DNA of 64,000 bases from Brevundimonas fontaquae (lineage in GTDB: Bacteria; Pseudomonadota; Alphaproteobacteria; Caulobacterales; Caulobacteraceae), in the NCBI RefSeq assembly GCF_017086445.1, contig NZ_CP070968.1, positions 806,001-870,000 of the forward strand, in the 5' to 3' direction. A model generated the notes under the pieces. The model was not told where the DNA came from. It was given only the letters and a program-made list of their open reading frames with translations, and did no database searches. Below are positions 46,747 through 55,262 of the stretch, piece by piece (position 1 is the first letter of the stretch; each line of letters opens with the position of its first letter). The position numbers and the translations under genes were made by a program.

Positions 46747-49428
46747 CTAGGTCAGCCCCTTGAGCTTATACAGGATTTCCAGCGCCTCGCGCGGGCTGAG
46801 GGCGTCCGGATCGACGTCCCGCATGGCGGTTTCCAGCGGCGAGGGGCCGCGTATCGGTTCCGGCTCGGCGACGGCGAACAGGGGCAGGTCGTCCAGGCGG
46901 GCGGCGGCGGCCTTTTCGCCTTCCAGCCGGTTCAGCACCGAGCGGGCGCGGGCGACGACGGAGGCGGGGACGCCGGCCAGTTTCGCGACCTGGACGCCGT
47001 AGGAGCGATCGGCCGCGCCGGGCGCCGCCTCGTGCAGGAAGACCAGCTCGCCGTTCCACTCGCGCGCGACCATGGACAGGTTGCAGACGTGGTCCAGCCG
47101 CGTCTCCAGCTGGGCCAGCTCGTGATAGTGGGTGGCGAACAAGGTGCGGGCGCGATTGGTCTCGTGCAGGGCCTCGGCCGTGGCCCAGGCGATGGCCAGA
47201 CCGTCATAGGTGGCGGTGCCGCGCCCGATCTCGTCCAGAACGACGAAGCTCTTCGGCGTGGCCTGGGTCAGGATGGCGGCGGTCTCGACCATCTCCATCA
47301 TAAAGGTGGAGCGGCCGCGGGCCAGGTCGTCGCCGGCGCCGACGCGGCTGAACAGCCGATCGACCACGCCCAGCCGCATCGACCGCGCGGGCACGAAGGC
47401 GCCGGCCTGGGCCAGGATCACCAGCAGGGCGTTCTGGCGCAGGAAGGTCGATTTACCGGCCATGTTCGGGCCGGTGACGATGGCCAGGCGCGGTCCGTCC
47501 TGACCCGAGCCGTCCAGTCGGGCGTTGTTGGGGGTGTAGGGATCGCCGCCCGCCTTGACCGCCGCCTCCACGACGGGATGGCGGCCGGCCTCGACGCAGA
47601 AGGTCAGGGTGTCGTCCACGATCGGCCGGGTCGCGCCGACTTCCTGGGCCCATTCGGCGAGGGCGGCGTGGGCGTCGAGTTCGGCCAAGGCTTCGGCGAC
47701 GGCCTGCAGCGGCTGGGCCAGGCGGGCGGCATCGCGACGCCAGCCCTCGAAGGTTTCGCCCTCGATGGCCAGGGCGCGGTGACCGGCCTGGCTGATCTTG
47801 GCGTCCAGCACCGACAGTTCGACGGTGGTGAACCGGACTTGGGCAGCCAGGGTCTGGCGGTGGATGAAGGGGCTGTCGGGCCCGGCGCGGAGCAAGGCTT
47901 CGGCGGCCTTGGCGCTGGTTTCGAGGAAATAGCCCAGCACGGCGTTGTGCTTGATCTTGAACGGCACGCCGGACTCGGCGACGGCGCGGGCCTCCAGATC
48001 GGCGACGACGCGGCGGCTGTCGTCGCGCAGGGTGCGGGCGGCGTCCAGTTCGGGGCGATAATCGGGCCGCACATAGCCGCCGTCGCGGGCCAGATGGGAC
48101 GGCTCGTCCACCAGACCGTCGATCAGATCGGCCTTCAGCCGCGAAACGTCGGGCGACAGGGTTAGGCGGTCCAGCGCCGAGGCGATGCGGCGCGGCTGGC
48201 CGGTCAGAGGATCGACCTGGCCCACGAACAGGCCGGCGACGCCCTCGGCGATCGACAGGCCGGTGCGCACGGCGGCCAGGTCGCGCGGGCCGCCGCGACC
48301 CAGCGCCAATCGCCCGACGGCGCGGGCGATGTCGGAGGAGGCCTTCAGCGCGTCGCGCAGGTCGCGGCGCAGGTCGCGGCGCTCCAGCAGCCATTCGACA
48401 GCGTCGAGTTGCTCATTGATGGCCAAGGGATCGCGCAGGGGCCGGGCGATGCGTTCGGCCAGGGCCCGGGCGCCGCCCGAGGTGACGGTGCGGTCGATGC
48501 AGGCGAGCAAGCTGCCCTCGCGCTCGCCGCGCTGGGTGCGATCGATCTCAAGGCTGGCGCGGGTCGCAGGGTCGATGGCCAGAAAGCCGCTTTCGCCCAG
48601 CCGGCGCGGCGGGGCCAGGGCGGGGACCTTGCCGGCCTGGGTCGTCTCCAGATAGGCGGCGATCAGGCCGAGCGCGGAGACCTCAGCCTCCTCGAAGGCG
48701 CCGAAACCGTCCAGCGCCGAAACGCCGTAAAGGCGTTCGACCCGCACGCGTGCGGCCTGGGGTTCGGCGATGGCCGAGGCCAGCGCCTGGACCACGCCGC
48801 CCGATCCGTCCAGGGCGTCGCGGGTGGTCTCGTCCGAATACATCCGGTCCGTGACCAGGACTTCGGACGGGCGGAAGGCGGCCAGGGCCGCGCCCAGATC
48901 CTCGATGGCGCAGGCGACGCTGTCGACCGCGCCCGACGACAGTTCCACCACGGCGACGGCGGCTCGACCTTTACGCACCGCGACCGCCGCCAGGCGGTTG
49001 GCGCCGCGCGCGTCCAGCAGGCTGTCCTCGGTCAGGGTGCCGGGGGTGACGACCCGGACCACGCCGCGATGCACCACGGCCTTGCCGCCGCGCTTCTTGG
49101 CCTCGGCGGGGTCTTCCAGCTGTTCGCAGATGGCGACCTTGTGGCCGATGCGGATCAGCCGGGCGAGGTAGCCCTCCATCGCATGGACCGGCACGCCGGC
49201 CATCGGAATGTCCTCGCCCTGATGCTTGCCCCGCTTGGTCAGGGTGATGCCGAGCGCCGCCGCCGCGACCTCGGCGTCCTTGAAGAACAGCTCGTAGAAG
49301 TCGCCCATACGGAAGAACAGGATGGCGTCCGGCTGGCCCGCCTTGGCCGTCAGATATTGCGCCATGAACGGCGTCGCCCCTTCCAGCGAGGCGGCGATTT
49401 CCGGGGGATGAGAGATGGGCGCGTTCAT
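46747..49428 (-). CDS. mutS: DNA mismatch repair protein MutS
   Basis: MutS recognises mismatches and small loops and starts repair. The 893 residues carry the mismatch-binding motif FFRMGDFYELFFKDA at about 39-53, with the Phe-x-Glu pair, and the C-terminal ATPase with Walker A TGPNMAGKSTFLRQ, SRVGAGDDLARGRSTFMMEM, and Walker B VLDEIGRGTATYDG followed by THYHELAQLE. The C-terminal tail ends ILYKLKGLT. It is divergent from the cobalamin riboswitch region upstream, about 65 bases away. Confidence 0.97.
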   Translation of the reverse strand: MNAPISHPPEIAASLEGATPFMAQYLTAKAGQPDAILFFRMGDFYELFFKDAEVAAAALGITLTKRGKHQGEDIPMAGVPVHAMEGYLARLIRIGHKVAICEQLEDPAEAKKRGGKAVVHRGVVRVVTPGTLTEDSLLDARGANRLAAVAVRKGRAAVAVVELSSGAVDSVACAIEDLGAALAAFRPSEVLVTDRMYSDETTRDALDGSGGVVQALASAIAEPQAARVRVERLYGVSALDGFGAFEEAEVSALGLIAAYLETTQAGKVPALAPPRRLGESGFLAIDPATRASLEIDRTQRGEREGSLLACIDRTVTSGGARALAERIARPLRDPLAINEQLDAVEWLLERRDLRRDLRDALKASSDIARAVGRLALGRGGPRDLAAVRTGLSIAEGVAGLFVGQVDPLTGQPRRIASALDRLTLSPDVSRLKADLIDGLVDEPSHLARDGGYVRPDYRPELDAARTLRDDSRRVVADLEARAVAESGVPFKIKHNAVLGYFLETSAKAAEALLRAGPDSPFIHRQTLAAQVRFTTVELSVLDAKISQAGHRALAIEGETFEGWRRDAARLAQPLQAVAEALAELDAHAALAEWAQEVGATRPIVDDTLTFCVEAGRHPVVEAAVKAGGDPYTPNNARLDGSGQDGPRLAIVTGPNMAGKSTFLRQNALLVILAQAGAFVPARSMRLGVVDRLFSRVGAGDDLARGRSTFMMEMVETAAILTQATPKSFVVLDEIGRGTATYDGLAIAWATAEALHETNRARTLFATHYHELAQLETRLDHVCNLSMVAREWNGELVFLHEAAPGAADRSYGVQVAKLAGVPASVVARARSVLNRLEGEKAAAARLDDLPLFAVAEPEPIRGPSPLETAMRDVDPDALSPREALEILYKLKGLT

Positions 49429-49493
49429 GTGGCCACAGGGTGACGGATCGCGCCCGGCGGCTCAAGGCCGTTGACCGGCTCTTGCACAGGCTT

Positions 49494-49676
49494 GTCGGCC
49501 CTGCGATAGGCCGCGTCAGGCGGTTAAGGGAACACGGTGTGACGCCGTGGCTGTGCCCGCAACTGTAGGCGGCGAGAGCGTCGTCCGTCCGGGGTTTCGA
49601 TCCCGGCGCCACTGGGAAACTGGGAAGGCGAGGACGGCGGTTTACGACCCGCAAGCCAGGAGACCTGGCCGCCGAC
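49494..49676 (+). promoter_or_regulatory. cobalamin (AdoCbl) riboswitch
   Basis: The closing stem P1 is GTCGGC (49494-49499) with GCCGAC (49671-49676). Inside are the conserved segments GGGAACACGGTG, CCGTGGCTGTGCCCGCAACTG (in part), CACTGGGAAACTGGGAAGG and the B12 box GCCAGGAGACC at 49655-49665. This is a canonical cobalamin riboswitch. A hairpin CTGTC/GACAG (49688-49705) lies between it and the receptor gene and may take part in switching. It should lower BtuB expression when cobalamin is present. Confidence 0.95.
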
Positions 49677-49833
49677 GTCGCTCGCTCCTGTCCGGGACCA
49701 GACAGCAGCGCGGTTTCTCCGTGGAAGCGACCCGACCTTGCGCCGTCCAGACCCTCAAGCGGTCTGGCGGGTCGGTTCGCTCATGACGGTCTCTCGCGCG
49801 CATTCGCGGGACCGAACACGGGGGTATCGCTCA

Positions 49834-51657
49834 ATGAAGCGTTCCATTCTTCTTTCGACGGCGGCGATTGCGGCCGCCTTCGCCGCGCCTGCCTTTGCCG
49901 AGGACGCGACCCAGCTGGACGAGGTGATCGTCACCGCCACCCGCATCCCGGCCATCGTCGCCGACACGCCCGGCGCCCGCGTCATCGACGGCAAGACCAT
50001 CGCGCAGCGCGGCGCGATCTTCGCCGCCGACATCCTGGCCGATGTGCCGGGTCTGTCGGTGACGCGTTCGGGCGCGTTCGGCGGCGTCGCCCAGGTGCGG
50101 ATGCGCGGCGCGACGCCCGGCAAGACCCTGGTCCTGGTCGACGGCGCGCCGGTCAACGATGCGGCCGAGCCGAACGGAGCCTATGACTTCTCCAGCTTCG
50201 AACTGGCCGATATTGCGCGCATCGAAGTGCTCAGCGGCCCGCAGTCGTCGCTGTGGGGATCCGACGCCATCGGCGGGGTGATTTCGTTCACGACGCAAGA
50301 GATCGACGGCCTGCGCGCCGAGGCCGAGGCCGGCAGCTTCGACACCGTGCGGGGGCGGGTGTCGGCGGGTGTCGCCAACGAGACCTACGCCTTCAGCGCC
50401 TATGCCTCGCGCTTCGACACCGACGGGATTTCGGCGGCGGACGAGGCGGACGGCAACACCGAAGCCGACGGCTTCCGCAGCACGACGCTCGGCGCCAAGG
50501 GGCGATATGTCCTGTCCTATGCGGTCAAGGTCGATGGATCGGTGCGCTGGAACAAGTCCAAGGCCGATATCGACGGCTTCCCGGCGCCGAGCTTTACTCT
50601 GGCCGACACCGCCGATACCCAGGAAAGCGAGCAATGGTCGGGCTTCGGCCGCGTGACGGCCAAGGCGTTGGGCCTGACGCATCAGTTCAGCGTCTCGGCG
50701 TCGGATTTGGATCGCAGCTCGGTCAGCGGCGGCTTCGGCTCGACCTTCACCGGCGACCGTCAGGCTTATCGCTGGCAGGCGAACGGCCAGGCGCAGGACA
50801 TCGACTATGCGTTCGGCGTCGAGCGGAACGAGGCCTCGGCGGCCCTGTCGTCGGGCCTGTCGCGCGACCTGTCGATCACTTCGGTGTTCGGCGTGGCCCA
50901 ATACGATGTCGGAGCGCTGAACCTGACGGGCGGACTGCGTTACGACAACACCGACGATTTCGGCTCCAAGACGACGGGGCGGGTGTCGGCGGCCTATGAC
51001 CTGGCCGGCGGCTTCATACTGTCGGGCGCCTACGGCACGGGCTTCAAGTCGCCGACGGTCAGCCAAGCGGTCTGCGACTTCTGCTTTGCGCCGCGGCCCT
51101 ATCCCGAGCTGAAGCCGGAAACGGCCGACAGCGTCGAGATCGCCCTGGGCTGGGCCTCGGCCGACGGTCGGTTCGACGGGCGGGCGACCCTTTATCGCCT
51201 GAACGTCGAGGACCAGATCACCTATTCGGCCGGTCGCTACATCAACGTCGCCAAGACGCGTTCGGACGGGTTCGAGCTGGAAGGCCGCGCCCTGCTGGGC
51301 GGCGGGTTCGACCTGACGCTGGCCTATGCCTGGACCGACGCGACGGACCGCACGACGGGCGCGCGCCTGCTGCGCGTGCCGGAACACGCCGGTTCAGCGA
51401 CCCTGGGCTGGACGGGCGATCGTCTGTCCGGCGCGCTGACAGTGCGGGCGGAAGGCGATCAGGACGACTCGGGCGGCTTCTCGACCGTGGCGCGCGACGG
51501 TTTCGTCACCGCCAATCTGAACGCGGCCTATGAACTGACCGACCAGGTCACCCTGACGGCGCGGATCGAGAACCTGGGCGACGAACACTATCAGCAGGTG
51601 TTCGGATACGGCGAGCCGGGACGGTCCGGCTATGTCGGGATCAGGCTGCGCTACTGA
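49834..51657 (+). CDS. btuB: BtuB-like TonB-dependent cobalamin receptor
   Basis: This 607-residue outer-membrane receptor has the signal peptide MKRSILLSTAAIAAAFAAPA ending near FAE, a TonB box (DEVIVTATRIP), the plug with RMRGATPGKTLVLVDGAPVN and IEVLSGPQSSLWGSDAIGGV, and a barrel with the closing TARIENLGDEHYQQVFGYGEPGR. This plug sequence is that of the BtuB group. The upstream cobalamin riboswitch supports vitamin B12 uptake as its job. Its last 17 bases overlap the end of the convergent aldo/keto reductase-like gene. Confidence 0.94.
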   Translation: MKRSILLSTAAIAAAFAAPAFAEDATQLDEVIVTATRIPAIVADTPGARVIDGKTIAQRGAIFAADILADVPGLSVTRSGAFGGVAQVRMRGATPGKTLVLVDGAPVNDAAEPNGAYDFSSFELADIARIEVLSGPQSSLWGSDAIGGVISFTTQEIDGLRAEAEAGSFDTVRGRVSAGVANETYAFSAYASRFDTDGISAADEADGNTEADGFRSTTLGAKGRYVLSYAVKVDGSVRWNKSKADIDGFPAPSFTLADTADTQESEQWSGFGRVTAKALGLTHQFSVSASDLDRSSVSGGFGSTFTGDRQAYRWQANGQAQDIDYAFGVERNEASAALSSGLSRDLSITSVFGVAQYDVGALNLTGGLRYDNTDDFGSKTTGRVSAAYDLAGGFILSGAYGTGFKSPTVSQAVCDFCFAPRPYPELKPETADSVEIALGWASADGRFDGRATLYRLNVEDQITYSAGRYINVAKTRSDGFELEGRALLGGGFDLTLAYAWTDATDRTTGARLLRVPEHAGSATLGWTGDRLSGALTVRAEGDQDDSGGFSTVARDGFVTANLNAAYELTDQVTLTARIENLGDEHYQQVFGYGEPGRSGYVGIRLRY

Positions 51658-52582
51658 TCCGGGCGCGGGCGTCGGCGGTGAAGGCCGCCGGCGCCTCGAG
51701 CGCCAGAGCCGCCCACTCCAGATTGGGACAGGGAGCGTGGGCGGCGGCCAGGATGGCGCGCAGTTCGGCGGCGGAGGCGACGCTGGCCACCACCTTGTCG
51801 ACGCCGGGCAGGGCCAGGGCGTAACCCAAAGCCGCCTGCATCGGATCGCAACGCTGCTCGGCAAGACGCCGACGCGTGCGCGACAGGGCCTGGGCATGAC
51901 TGGCCAGTTCGGCCGGAAGATCGTCGCCGCCCGCAAACAGCAGGCCGCCGGCGAAGACCGAAGACAGATGAACCGAGGCGCCCGTGTCGGCGATGGCTTC
52001 CAGAACGCCGTCCTGGGCCGCGCGCTGATCTAGCAGGCTGCACGGCACCTGGACCACGTCGGCTTCCAGACGGCGCGCCAGAAGCGCGGGGCCGTCCTCG
52101 ATCGTGGCGCAGAAACCGATGCGGCGGAACAAGCCGCGATCCTTGAGGCTGCGGGCGCGATCCCACAGGGCGCGGCCTTCGGCGCCGGCCAGATCGGCGG
52201 CGTTGGAAATCAGCAGAACATCGCCGCGCGGCAGGCCCATCCGTTCCAGCGAGCGACGAGCGCGGGCCTCGACCCGGTCCAGACCTTCGCTGAGCGGCAC
52301 GGTGCGGACCGTGACCTGGAAAGGCGAGGGGAAGGGCCAGGCCTGACCCAGCAGGCGTTCGCCGTCGCCCTCGGGCCGGGTGGCGATCAGCTTGACCCCG
52401 GCGTCGGCCCCGGTTTGCAGCAGAAAACGCATGGCGTCTTCGCGGGCGCCGGAGGGCGCGCTCATGAAGGCGCCGGGCGCGCGCTCGGGCTCGGTCACCA
52501 CGGCGAGGGCCAGGCGATGGATGGGCGACGACGCCGAAGGTGTGGCGGGGGAATACGACACGCCCGACACTATGATCGCCAA
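51641..52582 (-). CDS. aldo/keto reductase homologue without catalytic residues, KidO candidate
   Basis: This protein of about 313 residues has the aldo/keto reductase fold (VQVPCSLLDQRAAQDGVLEAI, ALPGVDKVVASVASAAEL). The catalytic DTA-x-Y-G motif is replaced by ATRPEGDGERLLG (67-79), with no Asp and no Tyr, and the usual catalytic Lys strand reads VTVRTVPL. It should be inactive as a reductase. Caulobacter KidO is a non-catalytic, NADH-binding member of this family that inhibits FtsZ and is degraded by ClpXP through a C-terminal Ala-Ala. This protein also ends ISSAA. The start is uncertain (TTG 52582 or GTG 52570). Two TTAA sites lie just upstream. Confidence 0.7.
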   Translation of the reverse strand: MAIIVSGVSYSPATPSASSPIHRLALAVVTEPERAPGAFMSAPSGAREDAMRFLLQTGADAGVKLIATRPEGDGERLLGQAWPFPSPFQVTVRTVPLSEGLDRVEARARRSLERMGLPRGDVLLISNAADLAGAEGRALWDRARSLKDRGLFRRIGFCATIEDGPALLARRLEADVVQVPCSLLDQRAAQDGVLEAIADTGASVHLSSVFAGGLLFAGGDDLPAELASHAQALSRTRRRLAEQRCDPMQAALGYALALPGVDKVVASVASAAELRAILAAAHAPCPNLEWAALALEAPAAFTADARARISSAA

Positions 52583-52656
52583 TGCTTAAGGGACGCTGAG
52601 CGAGACCTTAAGCGAACCCTACTTATCCACCGCTGATATGCGCACTGAGGCGAAAA

Positions 52657-53292
52657 TCAGGCGTCGGCGTCAGGCTGCACGTCCGGGTGGGCCGAGGCGA
52701 AGGCGGGGTGGGCCAGGGCGGTCTGTTCGACCGCCAGCAGACGCGGCCAAGGCGACAGGTCCATGTTGAAGCGCCGTGCCGAATACATCTGCGGAATCAA
52801 ATAACAATCGACCAGGGTCGGGGCGTCGCCGAAGCTCCAGCCGGCGCCGTGGCGGGCGACCAAAGCCTCCAGCGCGTCGAAGCCCGGCGCGATCCACCGG
52901 GCCGCCCAGGCGTCCACGGCGGCCTGATCGGCGTTGAATTCAGACCGGATGGCTTTCAGCACGCGCAGATTGTTGAGCGGATGAATGTCGCAGCCGATCA
53001 GCGCGGCCATGGCGCGCACGGTCGCCCGGTCGTTTGCCTCCTTCGGCAGCAGGGCCGGTTCGAGGCGGGTTTCCTCCAGCCATTCCAGAATGGCCGGGCT
53101 CTGGGTCAGTACAAGGTCGCCATCCTGGAGGGCGGGGACCATGCCCTGAGGGTTCAGCGCCACATAGTCGGGCGTCTTCTGTTCGCCCTTGCGCAGGTCG
53201 TGCGCGGCGTTGTCGTAGCTGATCCCCTTGAGATTTAAGGCGATGCGAACGCGGTAGCTGGCCCCCGAGCGCCAATAGCCGTGCAGGATCAT
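52657..53292 (-). CDS. zeta-class GST: maleylacetoacetate or maleylpyruvate isomerase
   Basis: This 211-residue glutathione-dependent cis-trans isomerase has the zeta GST active-site motif SGASYRVRIALNLKGI (9-24), NPQGMVPALQDGD and the GSH-binding TQSPAILEWLEE. The C-terminal domain has CDIHPLNNLRVLKAI, typical of the family. The ATG overlaps the upstream hydrolase stop (ATGA), so the two act together on a ring-cleavage product. Tyrosine (maleylacetoacetate) and gentisate (maleylpyruvate) pathways both fit. Confidence 0.9.
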   Translation of the reverse strand: MILHGYWRSGASYRVRIALNLKGISYDNAAHDLRKGEQKTPDYVALNPQGMVPALQDGDLVLTQSPAILEWLEETRLEPALLPKEANDRATVRAMAALIGCDIHPLNNLRVLKAIRSEFNADQAAVDAWAARWIAPGFDALEALVARHGAGWSFGDAPTLVDCYLIPQMYSARRFNMDLSPWPRLLAVEQTALAHPAFASAHPDVQPDADA

Positions 53293-53957
53293 GATTTGAT
53301 CTCGAACGAGAGCGTCTCCAGACCGTCGATGGTGACGACGATACGGTCGCCCGGCTTGACCGGGCCGACGCCGGACGGGGTGCCTGTGAAGATCAGATCC
53401 CCGGGTTGCAGCGACCACAGGGCGGCGGCGGCCGCGACGATCCGGTCGGGGTTCAGTATCATGTCGTTCAGGACGCTGTCCTGTTTGGTTTCGCCATTGA
53501 CGCTCAGACGGATGGCGCCGTCGGACGAAGGCAGGTCGCCCAGGGTGATGGGACCGCAGGGCGCGGATTGATCGAACCCCTTGGCGGCGTCCCAGGGGCG
53601 GCCGGCGGTCTTGGCCTCGGCCTGAAGATCGCGGCGGGTCAGGTCACAGCCGACGGCCCAGCCGACGATGGCGACCCCGCCGTCCTTGCCCGGCCCGATC
53701 GCGGCGACCAGTTCGGCCTCGTAGTGCAGGTTTGCGGTCGCCGAAGGATAGGACGGGTTTGCGCCGTCCGAAACGATGGCGTCGCCCGGCTTGGTGAAGA
53801 AGAAGGGCGTCTGCTTGTCGGGGTCCGACCCCATTTCGCGCGCATGGGCGGCGTAGTTCTGGCCCACGCAAAGGATGCGGCGAACGGGGAACCGCTGGTC
53901 CGATCCGACGATCGGCAAGGACGGGGCGGGGCGGGGCGCGAACAGCCATTGGGTCAT
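53289..53957 (-). CDS. fumarylacetoacetate hydrolase family protein
   Basis: This 222-residue hydrolase of the FAH fold has the start ILCVGQNYAAHAREMG, the metal ligands in YEAELVAAIG and GWAVGCDLTRRDLQ, and the closing GDLIFTGTPSGVGPVKPGD. It is much shorter than the two-domain FAH of tyrosine breakdown (about 420 residues) and closer to fumarylpyruvate hydrolases. It is coupled to the zeta GST gene, which would supply the fumaryl product. I chose the ATG at 53957 (MTQWLFAP). The open extension to 54050 has no family features. Confidence 0.9.
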   Translation of the reverse strand: MTQWLFAPRPAPSLPIVGSDQRFPVRRILCVGQNYAAHAREMGSDPDKQTPFFFTKPGDAIVSDGANPSYPSATANLHYEAELVAAIGPGKDGGVAIVGWAVGCDLTRRDLQAEAKTAGRPWDAAKGFDQSAPCGPITLGDLPSSDGAIRLSVNGETKQDSVLNDMILNPDRIVAAAAALWSLQPGDLIFTGTPSGVGPVKPGDRIVVTIDGLETLSFEIKS

Positions 53958-54094
53958 GGCGACCGTTCTAGTGTGGCGAAAAGCCTGTGGCGAGAGGCGC
54001 ACGCCCGGCCCACCTAAAGGAACCTCGTTGCGCATGTGGCGTTGCAACACGGGGTTCTCTATTCTACCGCCAAGCTTTCAACGGAGCGCGCACC

Positions 54095-54439
54095 ATGGCC
54101 ACCACCAAGGCTCGAGAAGATATCAAGGCCGACCTGAAGACCCTCAAGGAGGATCTGAAGACCGGCGCCCGCGAAGAGACCCAACGCCTGCGCGACAAGG
54201 CCGCCGAGGCGGAAGCCAAGCTGCGCGCCAAGAGCGATGAGGTCCGCGAGCAGGCCCGCAGCTATTACGACGAGGCCCGCGTGAAGGGTCGCGAATATTA
54301 CGACGACGCGGCCGAACGCTTCGACGAGGCGCAACGCTATGTCGTCGAGCGCGTGCAGGAGCGTCCGCTGCAATCGACCGCCGTGGCGCTCGGCGTCGGC
54401 GTCATCCTCGGCATGCTGCTGGCCGGCCGCCGTCGCTGA
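54095..54439 (+). CDS. DUF883/YqjD-like membrane-anchored protein
   Basis: This 114-residue protein has a long charged helix (DIKADLKTLKEDLKTGAREE to about 80) and one C-terminal membrane segment (STAVALGVGVILGMLLAGRRR), the layout of the DUF883 family (ElaB/YqjD). Such proteins associate ribosomes or other factors with the inner membrane in stationary phase in E. coli. Its TGA overlaps the next gene's ATG (TGATG). Confidence 0.88.
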   Translation: MATTKAREDIKADLKTLKEDLKTGAREETQRLRDKAAEAEAKLRAKSDEVREQARSYYDEARVKGREYYDDAAERFDEAQRYVVERVQERPLQSTAVALGVGVILGMLLAGRRR

Positions 54440-54849
54440 TGTTCAAGGGCATCGTCAAAAAACTGGTGGCGACGGCTGTCGTCGCCGCCAGTGCGTTCCT
54501 GGCCGTCGTCTTCCTGGGCGTGGCCATCTTCTATGCGCTCAGCCTGACGCTGACGCCGCTCGGCGCGGCGGCCGTGACCTTTGGTCTGTTCGCCCTGGTC
54601 GCCCTGATCGTGGCGCTGGTCTTCCTGAAGGGCGACAAGCATGACGACGCCGAAGAGGAAGATGAGCCTGAGGGCCTGCTGGGCAAGGTGATTCACATCG
54701 TTCGCGAGCGTCCGATCGTCGGCGCGGTGGGCGGTCTGGGCGCCGCCTTCCTGCTGCTGCGCAATCCGGCTCTGGCGGCGATCGTCGCCAGCATGGTCGC
54801 GGATCGCAAGATGGATCAGGGCGGCTATTCGCGTCGTCGTCGTCGATAG
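54439..54849 (+). CDS. YqjE-like/holin-like small membrane protein
   Basis: This 136-residue membrane protein has two hydrophobic segments in the N-terminal half (AVVAASAFLAVVFLGVAIF and LGAAAVTFGLFALVALIVAL) followed by an acidic hinge (DDAEEEDEPEG) and a third hydrophobic stretch (VGAVGGLGAAFLLLRNPALAA). The C-terminus is Arg-rich. Its place directly after a DUF883 gene mirrors E. coli yqjD-yqjE, where YqjE is holin-like. That match is by layout and synteny, so the assignment is tentative. Confidence 0.72.
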   Translation: MFKGIVKKLVATAVVAASAFLAVVFLGVAIFYALSLTLTPLGAAAVTFGLFALVALIVALVFLKGDKHDDAEEEDEPEGLLGKVIHIVRERPIVGAVGGLGAAFLLLRNPALAAIVASMVADRKMDQGGYSRRRRR

Positions 54850-54945
54850 GCGGGGAACGGTCCGCTCAGCTTGACGTTGATGAAGCACACCGACGAACGG
54901 CTCTCGGGTCGCCGACGGCAACATCAACTCAGGAGAGCTAAACCC

Positions 54946-55125
54946 ATGATGCGCTGGGCAATTATCTTCCTCGTCGTCGCCCTTGTCGCGGCCGTTCTTG
55001 GCTTCGGCGGCATTGCGAACTTCTCGTTCGAGATCGCCAAGTTCGTCGCCGTCGTCGCGATCATCCTGTTCGTCATCGCCCTGGTGGCCGGCGGACTGCG
55101 TGGACGGGGTTCGCCGCGACTATAG
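54946..55125 (+). CDS. DUF1328 family small membrane protein
   Basis: This 59-residue protein is nearly all hydrophobic: two membrane segments, MMRWAIIFLVVALVAAVLGF and AKFVAVVAIILFVIALVAGG, joined by GIANFSFEI. This is the DUF1328 (YtjA-like) pattern. AGGAGAG lies upstream of the ATG at a good distance, and a strong terminator follows its stop by 25 bases. The family has no proven role but is often stress-induced. Confidence 0.9.
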   Translation: MMRWAIIFLVVALVAAVLGFGGIANFSFEIAKFVAVVAIILFVIALVAGGLRGRGSPRL

Positions 55126-55149
55126 GCTTGCGGCCATAATATCGAGAGA

Positions 55150-55178
55150 GGGGCGGGGCTCAGGTTCCGCCCCTTTTT
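55150..55178 (+). terminator. Rho-independent terminator
   Basis: GGGGCGG (55150-55156) pairs with CCGCCCC (55167-55173) around a 10-base loop and is followed by five T residues. It ends the DUF883, YqjE-like, DUF1328 transcript. Confidence 0.92.
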
Positions 55179-55212
55179 GTGTCTGATCGTGCATCAAAAA
55201 AGAACTTTACAT

Positions 55213-55225
55213 CACAAAGTTTGTG
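55213..55225. promoter_or_regulatory. 13-bp palindrome CACAAA-G-TTTGTG, candidate operator
   Basis: A perfect inverted repeat of CACAAA around one central G lies 38 bases before the ATG of the membrane protein at 55263. It stands in the only AT-rich stretch of this region (55190-55225). The second gene of the operon encodes a winged-helix regulator, so autoregulation through this site is plausible. Confidence 0.45.
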
Positions 55226-55262
55226 GGTGATGCTGGCTCATCGGTTCGAGGAGGAGAGCATC

